A DNA stretch of 64,000 nt from assembly GCF_008630065.1 (NCBI RefSeq), contig NZ_VWPL01000018.1, positions 1-64,000 of the forward strand, read 5' to 3'. The stretch comes from Blastochloris sulfoviridis (GTDB lineage Bacteria; Pseudomonadota; Alphaproteobacteria; Rhizobiales; Xanthobacteraceae). Below the pieces are notes generated by a model that worked only from the letters and a program-made list of their open reading frames with translations, did not search any database and was not told where the DNA came from. Shown one piece after another: positions 20,477-31,500 of this stretch (positions are counted from its first letter, which is position 1; every line of letters begins with the position of its first letter). The translations under genes and the position numbers were made by a program.

Positions 20477-20798
20477 GACTTTGGACCAAAGGTAGTACCT
20501 TGGACCCAAGGACCCCGGCGCGCCGGTTTCCACCACCCCGGCGGTGCTCTATAGAAGGGTGTCGCTGTCCGGCCGATCGGGCCGGAAACCGTATCAAGGG
20601 CTCGGCGCCCGGCCGGACACAGTCCGACCGGAATATGCCCTAATACGAAATCCGGCCGATCGGGCCGGAGTTTCGTATTCCGATCGCCGAAAACCCCGTT
20701 ATCGAGAATCTCTTGAAGACCTGGGGTTTTCGGCGAGATCGTTTCCGGTATCCCGAAGGGATCACCCGGAAACCGTATGAAGCCCCGGCATTTCGCGA
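20477..20798. other. Repeat-filled intergenic region before aroC
   Basis: About 320 bases without a gene. Most is a composite palindromic repeat (20566-20780): GGCCGATCGGGCCGGAAACC units, then GATCGCCGAAAACCCCG pairing with GGGGTTTTCGGCGAGATC, then TTTCCGGTATCCCGAAGGGA. No clear ribosome binding site precedes aroC. Confidence 0.65.
20566..20780. repeat. Composite palindromic repeat (CCGAAAACCCCG / TTTCCGG family)
   Basis: Contains three hairpin units in a row. The same combination (a CCGAAAA...TTTTCGG hairpin next to a TTTCCGG...CCGGAAACCGTATGA hairpin) occurs at 23941-24066 and 33305-33427, so these travel as one composite unit. Confidence 0.75.
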
Positions 20799-21887
20799 AT
20801 GTCCCTCAACACCTACGGCCATCTGTTCCGCGTCACCACCTTCGGCGAGAGCCACGGGCCGGCGATCGGCTGCGTCATCGACGGCTGTCCGCCGCGCATC
20901 GCGCTGACGGCCGCCGACATCCAGGCCGACCTCGACCGCCGCCGCCCCGGCCAGAGCCGCTTCACCACCCAGCGGCGCGAGCCCGACACGGTGAAGATCC
21001 TGTCGGGCACCTATGTCGACCCGGCCGACGGCATCGAGCGCACGACCGGCACGCCGATCGCGCTGATGATCGAGAATGTCGACCAGCGCTCGAAGGACTA
21101 TTCCGACATCGCGCTGAAGTACCGGCCCGGCCACGCCGACTTCACCTACGACGCCAAATACGGCATCCGCGATCCGCGCGGCGGCGGAAGGTCCTCGGCG
21201 CGCGAGACCGCCTGCCGCGTCGCCGCCGGTGCGGTGGCCCGCAAGGTAGTGCCGTTCGTCACCATCCGCGGTGCGCTGATCCAGGTCGGCCCGCACGCCG
21301 TCCACCGCGCCCGCTGGGACTGGGAGGAGACGGCCAAGAACCCGTTCTTCTGCCCCGATGCCGAGACCGCCCAGCGCTGGGAGGCCTATCTCGACGAGAT
21401 TCGCGAGGCCGGATCGTCGATCGGCGCCATCGTCGAGGTGGTGGCCGAGGGCGTGCCGGTCGGCCTCGGCGCCCCGCTCTACGGCAAGCTCGATTCCGAC
21501 CTCGCGAGCGCGATGATGAGCATCAATGCGGTCAAGGGCGTCGAGATCGGCGCAGGCTTTGCTGCGGCCGCGCTCACCGGCGAGGACAACGCCGACGAGA
21601 TGCGCATGGGCCGTGACGGCGCGCCGCAGTTCCTGTCCAACAATGCCGGTGGCATTCTCGGCGGCATCGCCACCGGTCAGCCCGTGGTGGTGCGCTTTGC
21701 GGTCAAGCCGACCTCGTCGATCCTGACGCCCCGCCGCACCATCGACCGCGCCGGAAACGACACCGAAATCCTCACCAAGGGCCGGCACGATCCGTGCGTC
21801 GGCATCCGGGCCGTGCCGGTGGGCGAGGCGATGATGGCCGCCGTGCTGGCCGATCACTATCTGCGACATAGAGGACAGACTGGATGA
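20799..21887 (+). CDS. aroC: Chorismate synthase
   Basis: AroC converts 5-enolpyruvylshikimate-3-phosphate to chorismate with reduced FMN. The 362-residue protein has all three family signatures: [17 protein letters not shown] near the N-terminus, [20 protein letters not shown] in the middle, and RKP-type C-terminal segment with [19 protein letters not shown]. The last bases overlap an upstream in-frame ATG of ribB (ATGA), implying coupled expression of aromatic and riboflavin pathway genes. Confidence 0.97.
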   Translation: MSLNTYGHLFRVTTFGESHGPAIGCVIDGCPPRIALTAADIQADLDRRRPGQSRFTTQRREPDTVKILSGTYVDPADGIERTTGTPIALMIENVDQRSKDYSDIALKYRPGHADFTYDAKYGIRDPRGGGRSSARETACRVAAGAVARKVVPFVTIRGALIQVGPHAVHRARWDWEETAKNPFFCPDAETAQRWEAYLDEIREAGSSIGAIVEVVAEGVPVGLGAPLYGKLDSDLASAMMSINAVKGVEIGAGFAAAALTGEDNADEMRMGRDGAPQFLSNNAGGILGGIATGQPVVVRFAVKPTSSILTPRRTIDRAGNDTEILTKGRHDPCVGIRAVPVGEAMMAAVLADHYLRHRGQTG

Positions 21888-21916
21888 CCCGCGTTCGACC
21901 GGAGGGGGAGGCCGCC

Positions 21917-23008
<1,092 letters not shown>

Positions 23009-23128
23009 GGCCGGATTCCCGTCTCAGGCTCCGCGCGAATTCGTGATCGCCGGACCGCCTGACGGCAGCACGGCTTGCCGCCACACTGGGCAGGGCGCGG
23101 GTGGACCGCGTCTCGCTGGAGGCCGGTC

Positions 23129-23944
23129 GTGACGAACCCCCGTCGTCGGTGGCCGCCGCTTCTCGCCCTGGCCGCGCTCGGCGCCCTGTTGGGGGTGCCG
23201 GCGCGCGCCGATGTCGAGATCGCGGTGGATGTCGAGCTCATCCTCGCCGTCGATATCTCCTATTCGATGGACGAGGACGAGCAGCGCCTGCAGCGCGACG
23301 GCTACGCCCAGGCGCTGGTGTCCGGCGCGTTCCTCGACGCGGTGAGGTCCGGCCCCAGCGGCCGCATCGCCATCGCCTATGTCGAGTGGGCCGGCGCGTT
23401 CGAGCAGCGCACGGTGCTCGACTGGTCCCTGCTCGACGGGCCAGCGAGCGCGCAGGATATTGCGGAGAAGATCGCGCAGATCCCGCTGCGTCGCGCCTTC
23501 CGCACCTCGATCTCCGGCGCCATCGCCTATGCCGAATGGATGTTCGACGGCAACGGCTATCGCGCCCTGCGCCGGGTGATCGATATTTCCGGCGACGGCG
23601 CCAACAACCAGGGCGAACCCGTCACCCTCGCCCGCGACCGCGCGCTGGAAAATGGAATTATAATCAACGGTTTGCCGCTGCTGCTCAAGCGGCCGAACGC
23701 GGCGATGATGGATGTCGCCGATCTCGACCTCTATTACGAGGACTGCGTCATCGGCGGCCCCGGCGCCTTCGTGGTGCCGGTGCGCGCGCCCGATCAGTTC
23801 GCCGAGGCGATCCGCCGCAAGCTGGTGATGGAGGTCGCGGGCATCTCCCCGGCCGCACCGCCGGTGATCCCGGCCGCGACGTCCGCGCCGCGCGTCGACT
23901 GCGCCATTGGCGAGAAGATGTGGCGCGAGCGCATGCACAATTGA
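23129..23944 (+). CDS. Exported DUF1194 (VWA-like) protein
   Basis: A 271-residue protein with a signal peptide (TNPRRRWPPLLALAALGALL, cleavage near ARA-DVE) and the DUF1194 family features: ILAVDISYSMDEDEQRLQRD (a von Willebrand-A-like metal site DxSxS), VIDISGDGANNQGE, and VIGGPGAFVVPV near the end. These are periplasmic proteins of unknown function in alphaproteobacteria. The GTG at 23129 has GGAGG seven bases upstream; a TTG at 23075 lacks this. Confidence 0.85.
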   Translation: MTNPRRRWPPLLALAALGALLGVPARADVEIAVDVELILAVDISYSMDEDEQRLQRDGYAQALVSGAFLDAVRSGPSGRIAIAYVEWAGAFEQRTVLDWSLLDGPASAQDIAEKIAQIPLRRAFRTSISGAIAYAEWMFDGNGYRALRRVIDISGDGANNQGEPVTLARDRALENGIIINGLPLLLKRPNAAMMDVADLDLYYEDCVIGGPGAFVVPVRAPDQFAEAIRRKLVMEVAGISPAAPPVIPAATSAPRVDCAIGEKMWRERMHN

Positions 23945-24066
23945 TGCGGTTTCCGGTTGACCCCTTCGGGATACCGAAACGGTCGCGCCGAAAAATCCCG
24001 GAGCGAATGAGGATTTTCGGCCATCGGCATAAGGTTGTCCGGCCTGAACGGCCGGAAACCGTATGA
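23941..24066. repeat. Composite palindromic repeat, copy 2
   Basis: TTTCCGGTTGACCCCTTCGGGATACC, then a CGCCGAAAAATCC/GGATTTTCGG hairpin, then GGCCTGAACGGCCGGAAACC. It lies between two convergent gene ends (DUF1194 and the antitoxin gene). Confidence 0.75.
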
Positions 24067-24069
24067 GGG

Positions 24070-24327
24070 CTATCGTTCGTCGGAGATTGCGTCGCCTGCG
24101 ACCGGCGGGTTTCCAACGCCGGCTCGCTTCAGAATTTCAAGCGCCTTGGCAACGTCCGCTCGGGCCACCCGCTCCTGGAAATAGCTTTCCGTCCGCAAGG
24201 CCGAGAGTTTTTCGGCTACGGCAACATTGATGAGTTGGTTCAGCGCCACGCCTTCCGCCTCGGCCACCTTGCGGGCTTCCTCCAGCAGGGAGGGCTGGAG
24301 CCTCAGGGCAAAGTTGCTTTTCCTCAT
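24070..24327 (-). CDS. Ribbon-helix-helix type antitoxin
   Basis: An 85-residue protein starting MRKSNFALRLQPSLLEEARK, followed by VAEAEGVALNQLINVAVAEK, a typical MetJ/Arc-like ribbon-helix-helix DNA-binding pattern of HicB-like antitoxins. It overlaps the end of the PIN-domain gene by four bases, making a two-gene toxin-antitoxin module. It should bind and neutralise the nuclease and repress the pair's promoter (family knowledge). Confidence 0.8.
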   Translation of the reverse strand: MRKSNFALRLQPSLLEEARKVAEAEGVALNQLINVAVAEKLSALRTESYFQERVARADVAKALEILKRAGVGNPPVAGDAISDER

Positions 24328-24752
24328 GGCGATCTCTCCAATCGTCTCAATGCTTCGCCCGGCAGGAGAACAGCGAGACCGAAGCGGTATGCATTCCCGG
24401 AAAAGTCGCGGACATTGAATGTCACGATAGCGTCTGCCTGTCCGTTTACGGCCGTCTCGAGCACCATGTCGTCATCCGGATCACCGAGGACCGGCCGCCA
24501 CAGGAAGGCAATACGCACCGGCGTTGCCACTGCAGCAATCGCATCAAGCAGCACCTCGACCTCGTCACTGGAAAGGCCAGACGCCGCCAGATGCTCCGGC
24601 CGGGTCATCACCGCCTGATACTCGATCATGAGCGGAACGGAGGCCAGAAGCGTCAGCCGGCCTTCCAGCGCTGCGACCAGCAAACGTCGGGACGCGCCAG
24701 CGTCACTGCGGATCGCCGCCACCATGACGGCCGTATCGAGAAGCAGCCTCAT
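24324..24752 (-). CDS. PIN-domain toxin (putative RNase)
   Basis: A 142-residue PIN-family protein of the COG1569 kind. Acidic residues for metal binding are visible in MRLLLDTAVMVAAIRS, MIEYQAV, LGDPDDDMVLETA and IVTFNVRDF. PIN toxins cleave RNA, often tRNA. The toxin gene comes first in the transcript and the antitoxin second, with overlapping ends, the reverse of the commonest order. A TGATATCA-rich, A/T-rich spacer (24753-24780) separates it from the methyltransferase gene. Confidence 0.82.
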   Translation of the reverse strand: MRLLLDTAVMVAAIRSDAGASRRLLVAALEGRLTLLASVPLMIEYQAVMTRPEHLAASGLSSDEVEVLLDAIAAVATPVRIAFLWRPVLGDPDDDMVLETAVNGQADAIVTFNVRDFSGNAYRFGLAVLLPGEALRRLERSP

Positions 24753-24794
24753 TTTAGAAAAATGATATCACATGCAATATCGATATGGAAGAGT

Positions 24795-26042
24795 TTACCG
24801 CTCGAACCGCGCCACCACCTCGACATGCGGCGAATAGAGGAACTGGTCGACCGGCACGACGCGCACCAGCCGATAGCCTCCCGCCACCAGCAGTGCCGCG
24901 TCGCGGGCGAAGGTGGAGGGGTTGCACGACACCGCGACGATCGCCGGCACGCGGCTGGCCGCCAGCCGCTTCGCCTGCGCCTCGGCGCCCTGGCGCGGCG
25001 GGTCGAACACGACGGCGCGGAACCCGTCGAGCTCGCGCTCGATCAGCGGCCGGCGGAACAGGTCGCGGGTCTCGGCGATGACCGGCTTCAGCCCCTGCGT
25101 GCCGCGCACGGCGCTGTCGAGCGCTTGGACCGCCGCCGCCTCGCCGTCGAAGGCGGAAACCCGCATCGTCTCGGCCAGCCGCAGCGCGAAGGTGCCGACA
25201 CCGGCGAACAGGTCGAGCGCGGCCGCCTTCGCCGGCAGCTTGCCGATCATCTCGATCGCCAGCGCCGCCAGTGTCGCCTCGGCCGCCGCGGTGGCCTGCA
25301 GGAAGGCGCCCGGCGGCAGCTCGACGGCGACGCGGCCGATGACCACCACCGGCGGCCGGCGCCGGACGATCAGCTCGCCGTGCAGCGTCAGGCGGGCCAG
25401 ATCCTGCTCGCCGGCGAGGCGCACCAGATCCTGCCGGCGGCGCTCGGCGATCGGCCCGGCGCCGCGAATGTCGATGTCGAGGCCGCCCTCGGTGGCGGTG
25501 ACCTGCAGGTCGAGCGGCTTGTCGGCGAACAGCAGGGCCTCGGCCAGCGCCCAGCACGCCTTGAGCGCGCGATCGAGCGCCGGGTCGAGAATCGGGCAGG
25601 CCGAGACCGGCACCACGCGGTGGGCGCGCGCCGCCATGAAGCCGACCGCCAGCACGTCGTGGGTGGTGTGGCGGGCGTGGAAGGTGGCGCGCCGCCGGCC
25701 GCGGCCATGCGCCGGCACGAGGTCTTCGACCTCCGCCTCGAGGCCCGCCTCGGCCAGCGCCGAGACCACGAGATGCCGCTTGAAGGCGCGATAGACGGGC
25801 GCGGCGACGTGCTGCAGCGCGCAGCCGCCGCACACGCCGAAATGCGGGCAGGGCGGCACCACGCGGTCGGCGCTCGGCTTGAGCACGGCAACCAGCTCCG
25901 CGCGGTCCTTGCCCGGCACCGGCTGCACCTCGACCACCTCGCCCGGCAGGGTGAAGGGCACGTAGAGCGGCCCGGCCGCGGTCTCGGCGCAGCCGTCGCC
26001 GCGATGGCCGAGGGAGGCGATGGTGAGGATTTCGGTGGTCAT
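24795..26042 (-). CDS. 23S rRNA (uracil-5-)-methyltransferase, RlmD/TrmA family
   Basis: A 415-residue SAM-dependent RNA m5U methyltransferase. The N-terminus is a TRAM-like domain ([20 protein letters not shown]), followed by four cysteines for a 4Fe-4S cluster ([16 protein letters not shown] and SACPIL). The methyltransferase domain has [11 protein letters not shown] (SAM), [10 protein letters not shown], and the catalytic cysteine in [13 protein letters not shown]. It modifies uridine in rRNA (or tRNA); family assignment cannot separate RlmC/RlmD/TrmA by reading. It overlaps tlyA by four bases (ATGA), and the start at 26042 is set by that overlap. Confidence 0.9.
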   Translation of the reverse strand: MTTEILTIASLGHRGDGCAETAAGPLYVPFTLPGEVVEVQPVPGKDRAELVAVLKPSADRVVPPCPHFGVCGGCALQHVAAPVYRAFKRHLVVSALAEAGLEAEVEDLVPAHGRGRRRATFHARHTTHDVLAVGFMAARAHRVVPVSACPILDPALDRALKACWALAEALLFADKPLDLQVTATEGGLDIDIRGAGPIAERRRQDLVRLAGEQDLARLTLHGELIVRRRPPVVVIGRVAVELPPGAFLQATAAAEATLAALAIEMIGKLPAKAAALDLFAGVGTFALRLAETMRVSAFDGEAAAVQALDSAVRGTQGLKPVIAETRDLFRRPLIERELDGFRAVVFDPPRQGAEAQAKRLAASRVPAIVAVSCNPSTFARDAALLVAGGYRLVRVVPVDQFLYSPHVEVVARFER

Positions 26043-26779
26043 GTGTGCGCCAACTGTGCGGCCATCAGGAATTCGCGGTTGCCGTCGCCGCCTTCGATCG
26101 GCGAGGGGATGACGCCCTCGACCGTCCAGCCCAGCGCGCGGGCGGCGTCGGCCACCTTGTCGCACACTTCGGCGTGGATGGCCGCATCGCGCACCACGCC
26201 TTTCTTCACCCGCTCGCGGCCGGCCTCGAATTGCGGCTTGATCAGCGCCACCAGCCGCGCACCCGGTGCCGCGACGGACGTCGCCGCGGGCAGCACCAGC
26301 GTCAGCGCGATGAAGGCGACGTCGATGACGATGAGGTGGGGCGGTCCGCCGAGCCGGTCGAGGGTGATCTCGCGCGCGTCCACGCCCTCGTGCGGGATCA
26401 CCCGCGGGTCGGCGGCGACCTTCGGGTGAAGCTGGCCGTGGCCGACATCGACGGCGTGGACCCGTGCCGCGCCGCGGGCGAGCAGCACGTCGGTGAAGCC
26501 GCCGGTCGAGGCGCCCAGATCGAGGCAGGCGAGCCCCGCCGGATCGACGGCGAAGGCATCGAGCGCATGCGCGAGCTTGACCCCGCCGCGCGATACCCAA
26601 GGATGCGGCGCCGCGGCGATGATCTCGGCATCGGGCGCGATGGTGTCGGAGGGGCGCGCCAGCACCGCGCCGTCGGCGCGGACCAGCCCGGCCTCGATTG
26701 CCGCGCGGGCGCGGGCGCGGCTGTCGAACAGGCCGCGTTCGACCAGCACGACATCGGCGCGGCGGCGGGGCCTCGTCAT
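26039..26779 (-). CDS. tlyA: TlyA-family rRNA 2'-O-methyltransferase
   Basis: A 246-residue protein with an N-terminal S4 RNA-binding domain ([20 protein letters not shown]) and a FtsJ/RrmJ-like methyltransferase domain ([22 protein letters not shown], then [15 protein letters not shown]). TlyA enzymes 2'-O-methylate rRNA; older annotations call them haemolysins. The ATG at 26779 has GAGGGA about ten bases upstream; a TTG at 26797 is the alternative. It forms a two-gene unit with the m5U methyltransferase. Confidence 0.9.
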   Translation of the reverse strand: MTRPRRRADVVLVERGLFDSRARARAAIEAGLVRADGAVLARPSDTIAPDAEIIAAAPHPWVSRGGVKLAHALDAFAVDPAGLACLDLGASTGGFTDVLLARGAARVHAVDVGHGQLHPKVAADPRVIPHEGVDAREITLDRLGGPPHLIVIDVAFIALTLVLPAATSVAAPGARLVALIKPQFEAGRERVKKGVVRDAAIHAEVCDKVADAARALGWTVEGVIPSPIEGGDGNREFLMAAQLAHT

Positions 26780-26817
26780 GTCGCGGTTCCCTCGCAATGG
26801 CCGTCGTCCGGGGACCG

Positions 26818-26862
26818 TGGGACCGTTTCCGGTATCCCGAAGGGATCAACCGAAAACCGCAT
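26818..26862. repeat. TTTCCGG...CCCGAAGGGAT family repeat, copy 3
   Basis: TTTCCGGTATCCCGAAGGGATCAACCGAAAACC, almost identical to 20742-20774; lies upstream of tlyA. Confidence 0.75.
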
Positions 26863-26869
26863 GAGAGGC

Positions 26870-26963
26870 GGCCGATCCGATTGAACCGGTCGGACGCTCT
26901 AAGCTTTTGAATTATCGCATTCTCTTCGCAAAACCGGTATCCACTTTTGCGGAGAATGCTCTA
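26870..26963. repeat. GAGAATGCTCTA-family repeat, copy 3
   Basis: GGCCGATCCGATTGAACCGG leads into TCGCATTCTCTTCGCAAAACC and TTTTGCGGAGAATGCTCTA, which ends at the dxs stop codon. Confidence 0.75.
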
Positions 26964-28871
26964 TGCCCGGCGGGCGGCGTCGGTGAGGTCGCGGCCCAGC
27001 ACCTCGAACACCTTGGCGACGATGCTGCGGGCGTCGAGGCCGGCCTGGGCGTATTGGCGCTCGATGGTATCCTGGTCCTGGAAGGCGTCGGGCAGCGTCA
27101 GCGCCCGCACCCGCAGCGAGCCGTCGAGCAGGCTGTCGTCGGCCAGGGCGTGCAGCACGAAGGAGCCGAAGCCGCCGACCGCGCCTTCCTCCACCGTCAG
27201 CAGCACCTCGTGGTTGAGGGCGAGCTGGCGCACCAGGTCGTGGTCGATCGGCTTGGCGAAGCGGGCGTCGGCGACCGTGGTGGACAGGCCGTAGCGCTCC
27301 AGCTCCTCGGCCGCGGCGAGGCATTCGCCGAGGCGCGCGCCGAGCGACAGCAGCGCGATCTTGGTGCCCTCGCGCACGATCCGGCCCTTGCCGATCGGAA
27401 GCGGCATGCCGGCCTCGGGCAGCGGGATGCCGAGGCCGTCGGCGCGCGGATAGCGCACCGTCGAGGGCCCGTCGTCATAGGCGGCGGCGGTGGCGACCAT
27501 ATGCACGAGCTCGGCCTCGTCGGCCGGCGCCATCACCACCATGCCCGGCAGCACGCCCATATAGGCGACGTCGAACGCGCCGGCATGGGTGGCGCCGTCG
27601 GCGCCGACCAGCCCCGCGCGGTCGATGGCGAAGCGCACCGGCAGCTTCTGGATGGCGACGTCGTGCACCACCTGGTCGTAGGCGCGCTGCAGGAAGGTGG
27701 AATAGATGGCGCAGAACGGCTTCATGCCGTCGGCCGCCATGCCCGCGGCGAAGGTCACCGCGTGCTGCTCGGCGATGCCGACGTCGAAGCAGCGCTTGGG
27801 ATGCGCCTTGGCGAACAGATCGAGTCCGGTGCCGCTCGGCATGGCGGCGGTGATCGCCACGATCTTGGGGTCGCGGTCGGCCTCCTTGATCAGCGCCTCG
27901 GCGAACACCTTGGTGTAGGAGGGCGCGGCCGGCTTGGACTTGGCCTGCGAGCCGGTGGCGATGTCGAACTTGACCACGCCGTGATACTTGTCGGCTGAGG
28001 ATTCCGCCGGCCCGTAGCCCTTGCCCTTCTGCGTCACGACGTGCAGCAGCACCGGGCCGACGCCGGCATCGCGCACGTTCTTCAGCACCGGCAGGATGTG
28101 GTCGAGGTCGTGGCCGTTGATCGGCCCGACATAATAGAAGCCCAGCTCCTCGAACAGCGTGCCGCCCATCAGGAAGCCGCGGGCGTGCTCCACCGCGCGG
28201 GTGATGGTGCGGTCGATGGTGCGGCCGAAGCGGCGCGACAGCTGCTTGCCGATGTCGCGCAAGGACAGGTAGGTCTTGCCCGACAGCAGCCGCGACAGAT
28301 AGGCCGACATGGCGCCGACCGAGGGCGAGATCGACATGTCGTTGTCGTTCAGCACCACGATGAGGCGCGAATCCATGGCGCCGGCATTGTTGAGCGCCTC
28401 ATAGGCCATGCCGCCGGACATTGAGCCGTCGCCGATCACCGCGATGACGTTGTTGGCCTCGCCCTTGAGGTCGCGCGCCACCGCGAAGCCGAGCGCCGCC
28501 GAGATCGAGGTCGAGGTATGGCCGGCGCCGAACGGGTCGTAGGCGCTCTCGCTGCGCTTGGTGAAGCCGGAGAGGCCCCCGCCCTGGCGCAGCGTCGGCA
28601 GCCGGTCGCGCCGGCCGGTCAGCATCTTGTGGGGATAGGCCTGATGGCCGACGTCCCAGATCAGCTTGTCGTAGGGCGTGTCGAACACGTAGTGCAGCGC
28701 CACGGTGAGCTCGACCACGCCGAGCCCGGCGCCGAGATGGCCGCCGGTCTGCGACACCACCTCGATCATCTCCTCGCGGAGTTCGCGGGCGAGCTCGGGC
28801 AGCTGGTCTTCGGTCAACTGACGGAGGTCGGCCGGAGTGCGGATACGATCGAGCAAAGGGGTTTTCGACAC
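26961..28871 (-). CDS. dxs: 1-deoxy-D-xylulose-5-phosphate synthase
   Basis: DXS condenses pyruvate and glyceraldehyde 3-phosphate with thiamine diphosphate, the first step of the MEP isoprenoid pathway. The 636-residue protein has [20 protein letters not shown], the thiamine-binding block [20 protein letters not shown], and the transketolase C-domain motif [22 protein letters not shown] start at 28871 gives the normal N-terminus ([18 protein letters not shown]); an open frame upstream to 28970 would add an atypical tail. It follows xseB on the same strand, a common pairing in proteobacteria. It supplies precursors for photosynthetic pigments. Confidence 0.96.
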   Translation of the reverse strand: MSKTPLLDRIRTPADLRQLTEDQLPELARELREEMIEVVSQTGGHLGAGLGVVELTVALHYVFDTPYDKLIWDVGHQAYPHKMLTGRRDRLPTLRQGGGLSGFTKRSESAYDPFGAGHTSTSISAALGFAVARDLKGEANNVIAVIGDGSMSGGMAYEALNNAGAMDSRLIVVLNDNDMSISPSVGAMSAYLSRLLSGKTYLSLRDIGKQLSRRFGRTIDRTITRAVEHARGFLMGGTLFEELGFYYVGPINGHDLDHILPVLKNVRDAGVGPVLLHVVTQKGKGYGPAESSADKYHGVVKFDIATGSQAKSKPAAPSYTKVFAEALIKEADRDPKIVAITAAMPSGTGLDLFAKAHPKRCFDVGIAEQHAVTFAAGMAADGMKPFCAIYSTFLQRAYDQVVHDVAIQKLPVRFAIDRAGLVGADGATHAGAFDVAYMGVLPGMVVMAPADEAELVHMVATAAAYDDGPSTVRYPRADGLGIPLPEAGMPLPIGKGRIVREGTKIALLSLGARLGECLAAAEELERYGLSTTVADARFAKPIDHDLVRQLALNHEVLLTVEEGAVGGFGSFVLHALADDSLLDGSLRVRALTLPDAFQDQDTIERQYAQAGLDARSIVAKVFEVLGRDLTDAARRA

Positions 28872-29020
28872 GGGGACACCAGAAACCACAAGCGGACCAA
28901 GCCGGTTCGGCGCGGGAGACTTAGCGGTCCGGAGGGGCCGGCGCAATGCGGGCAGGCCCACACCGGACACGGACCGGGCGCATGGAGGGCGTCCGTCAGG
29001 GCACCCTCATGCGCGGCCGA

Positions 29021-29272
29021 TCACTCCGGATCGAGCGGCGCCGTGCCGCTGGGCTTGCCGTCTGCGCTGAGCGTGATGCGCTCGATGCGCGCCTCGGCCT
29101 CGGCCAGGAGCTGGCTGCAGCGGGCCTTCAGCGCCTCGCCGCGCTCGTAGATGGCGATCGATTCCTCCAGCGGCACATCGCCGCGCTCCAGCCGGCCGAC
29201 GATCTTTTCCAGCTCGTCCAGCGCCTTCTCGAACGACAGGGTGGCGACATCGGCATGGGCGTCGGCGGTCAC
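29021..29272 (-). CDS. xseB: Exodeoxyribonuclease VII small subunit
   Basis: An 83-residue XseB with the typical coiled sequence [20 protein letters not shown] followed by [17 protein letters not shown]. It forms exonuclease VII with the large subunit XseA (not in the window). The GTG at 29272 has AGGAGG seven bases upstream and gives the normal length; the longer open frame would read into a repeat. It is 149 bases upstream of dxs on the same strand. Confidence 0.93.
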   Translation of the reverse strand: MTADAHADVATLSFEKALDELEKIVGRLERGDVPLEESIAIYERGEALKARCSQLLAEAEARIERITLSADGKPSGTAPLDPE

Positions 29273-29609
29273 GGGCGCCTCCTGGGAGTCGTTTCCACAA
29301 GAGCGGGACCCGCTCTTGTGGAAGAACATACGACAATTCAAGAACTTCGGATTGCCACCTGACGCCGTCGGGCCGGGCATCCAAGCTGCGGGAGGGGCGA
29401 GTGATAGCCGGTGGCGCGGAAAGCGGCAACGGTCATCGGATGGTCAAAATTGCCTAATTGACAGGCGTAAGCACGGCCGACTTTTTGCATACGAAGCGTT
29501 CATCTGCCTCCCAGATGAACAAAGGATGCCAGTCTTGTCAGCGCTTTACGCCAAATACCACATGGCGACGCCTTCTGCGGAGGCGGATGCCGGTGAAGTT
29601 GTGGGCGAA
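29273..29609. other. Divergent xseB-amtB intergenic region with two palindromes
   Basis: About 340 bases without a gene. A variant of the GAGAATGCTC repeat is at 29282-29330 (TTCCACAAGAGCGGGACC / GGTCCCGCTCTTGTGGAA-like arms). TTGACA occurs at 29458-29463. A hairpin with 8-bp arms, GTTCATCT-N7-AGATGAAC, lies at 29498-29520, upstream of amtB. I looked for a sigma-54 site (TGGCACG-N4-TTGC) and did not find a convincing one. Confidence 0.5.
29498..29520. promoter_or_regulatory. Perfect 8-bp-arm palindrome upstream of amtB
   Basis: GTTCATCT (29498-29505), seven bases, AGATGAAC (29513-29520), about 35 bases after a TTGACA. It could be an operator or a leader hairpin; no known family site is matched. 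Confidence 0.35.
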
Positions 29610-30920
29610 ATGCCCACAAAAACGTCAATCATCCGTCATCGCCCCGGCCTCACCGCCGCGCTCGCGCTCGCCGGCGTGCTCGCCGCGGGGCCGGCCTTCG
29701 CCGAGTCGGGCGACGCGGCCGGCCATGTCGCGTGGATCCTCACCTCGTCGGTGCTCGTGCTGTTCATGACGCTGCCGGGGCTGGCGCTGTTCTATGGCGG
29801 GCTGCTCCACGCCAAGAACCTGTTGTCGATCATGATGCAGTGCTTCGCGATCTGCTGCGTGGTGTCGCTGCTGTGGGTAGCGGTGGGCTACAGCCTCGCC
29901 TTCGACGGCGACGGCGCGCTGATCGGCGGCCTCCACCGCATGTTCCTGGCCGGCGCCTCGGGCACCTTCGGCACCACGCCGCTGCCCGAGACCGCCTTCG
30001 CGCTGTTCCAGATGACGTTCGCCGTCATCACCCCGGCGCTGATCGTCGGCGCCTTCGCCGAGCGGGTGAACTTCACCTTCGTCATTGCCTTCAGCGCGCT
30101 GTGGCTGCTCGGCGTCTATGTGCCGGTGGCGCACTGGATGTGGGGCGGCGGCTGGCTCGCGGCGATGGGCGCGCTCGATTTCGCCGGCGGCATCGTCGTC
30201 CACACCACGGCCGGCGTCTCGGCCCTCGTGCTCGCCATCATGATCGGCCGCCGCCGCGGCTTCCCGCACGGCCTCACGCCGCCGCACAGCCCCGGCCTCA
30301 CCATGACCGGCGCCGGCATGCTGTGGGTCGGCTGGTTCGGCTTCAATGGCGGCAGCGCGCTGGCCGCCGACAGTGCCGCGGCCTCGGCGATCATCGCCAC
30401 CCATCTCGCGGCTTCCGCCGGCGCCATGACCTGGATCGCCGCCGAATGGATGAAGACCGGCAAGCCGACCTCGATCGGCATCGCCACCGGCTGCGTTGCC
30501 GGCCTCGCCACCATCACGCCGATGGCCGGCTTCGTCGGCCCGGGCGGGGCGATGCTGGTGGGCATTGCCGCCGGCCTCGTCTGCTACGCCGCGACGCTGT
30601 TCGTCAAACACCGCCTCGAGATCGACGATTCGCTCGACGTCTTCGCCGTCCATGGCTGCGGCGGCATGCTGGGCTCGCTCCTGCTGCCGGTGTTCGCGCT
30701 CACCGCCTTCGCCGGCACCGGCGCCAGCGACGGCAAGCTGTTCGGCATGCTGGGGCTGCAGGCGCTGGCGGTGGTGGTGACGCTGGTGTGGTCGGCCTTG
30801 GCGACGGTAGCCATCGCCTGGCTGCTCGGCTTCGTCACGCCGCTGCGGGTCGGCGCCGAGGAGGAATACAGCGGGCTCGACCTCGCCACCCATGGCGAGC
30901 GCGCCTACGAGAACGCGTGA
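29610..30920 (+). CDS. amtB: Ammonium transporter
   Basis: A 436-residue Amt-family protein with a signal peptide (TSIIRHRPGLTAALALAGVL, cleavage near FAES) and eleven hydrophobic segments. Family markers: WILTSSVLVLFMTLPGLALF, FNGGSALAADSAAASAII, DVFAVHGCGGMLGSLL (pore histidine) and the terminal signature YSGLDLATHGERAYEN. It conducts ammonia/ammonium across the inner membrane. A PII gene (glnK), normally just upstream, is absent here, so this is a lone amtB. An earlier ATG at 29562 is possible but delays the signal peptide. Confidence 0.95.
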   Translation: MPTKTSIIRHRPGLTAALALAGVLAAGPAFAESGDAAGHVAWILTSSVLVLFMTLPGLALFYGGLLHAKNLLSIMMQCFAICCVVSLLWVAVGYSLAFDGDGALIGGLHRMFLAGASGTFGTTPLPETAFALFQMTFAVITPALIVGAFAERVNFTFVIAFSALWLLGVYVPVAHWMWGGGWLAAMGALDFAGGIVVHTTAGVSALVLAIMIGRRRGFPHGLTPPHSPGLTMTGAGMLWVGWFGFNGGSALAADSAAASAIIATHLAASAGAMTWIAAEWMKTGKPTSIGIATGCVAGLATITPMAGFVGPGGAMLVGIAAGLVCYAATLFVKHRLEIDDSLDVFAVHGCGGMLGSLLLPVFALTAFAGTGASDGKLFGMLGLQALAVVVTLVWSALATVAIAWLLGFVTPLRVGAEEEYSGLDLATHGERAYENA

Positions 30921-30939
30921 GCGAGCACTTCAAGACAGG

Positions 30940-30966
30940 GGGGCCGGCCGTCGCGCCGGCCCCTTT
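30940..30966 (+). terminator. Rho-independent terminator after amtB
   Basis: GGGCCGGC (30941-30948) pairs with GCCGGCCC (30956-30963) and is followed by TTT; it lies 20 bases after the amtB stop. Confidence 0.65.
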
Positions 30967-31040
30967 GCATGGGGCCGGGGATTTGGGAGCGGCGGACGGA
31001 ATAGAGAAAGAAAATTCCGCGATTTTCGTTGCCGCTTCAT

Positions 31041-31500
31041 GCTTCGGCGCAATACGCTCGCGCTATTGCGCCCTACGAGCTTCCGATCTTCGAAATATTG
31101 GAATCGTCTTCGGTGAGCGTAGGGCGGAATAGCGAAGCGTATTCCGCCATTTCTGCCGCCGCGCCCCGCTGTCTCCTTCGGCACAATACGCTGACGCTAT
31201 TGCGCCCTGCCTAGCTTTTGTGGCGTATTGCGATCCGCGACCAAGCCTTCGAGACGCCACCGGTTGACCCCACCGACTGTGGTGGAGATCCCCGTACGCA
31301 TGGGGCAGCCTCGCACAGGCTCACGCGCCGCGGAATCCCCTCCGGGACTCTTTCGTTTCGGTCAATCCACTAGAATACGCGACCGCCTGCGAGTTAGCGC
31401 TGCGCCTAGCCAACCATGACGACCATCTTGCCCGTGCGCGATTTGAGACAGGCACCAACCGCCATCATCGGTGCGCACGCCCATCCAGTGACGGCCCTTG
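31041..31500. other. Repeat-bearing intergenic region, no supported gene
   Basis: From amtB to the next gene there are about 580 bases. Besides the terminator it holds a half repeat at 31041-31079 (GCGCAATACGCTCGCGCTATTGCGCC) and a full repeat at 31117-31208. Overlapping open frames on the minus strand between 31362 and 31678 conflict with each other and with the real gene at 31501, and give no recognisable protein. Confidence 0.5.
31117..31208. repeat. 92-bp GTAGGGCGGAATAGCG repeat, copy A
   Basis: Two palindromic units (TAGGGCGGAATAGCGAAGCG with TATTCCGCC; GCACAATACGCTGACGCTATT with GCGCCCT) joined by a fixed spacer. Copy B at 32236-32327 is the same length with four differences. The two copies bracket the hypothetical gene at 31501-31968 in direct orientation. 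Confidence 0.85.

Noticed and set aside
29401-29609. Sigma-54 promoter for amtB
   Set aside because: GCACG and TTGCA are present near 29471-29489 but their spacing is wrong for a -24/-12 element.
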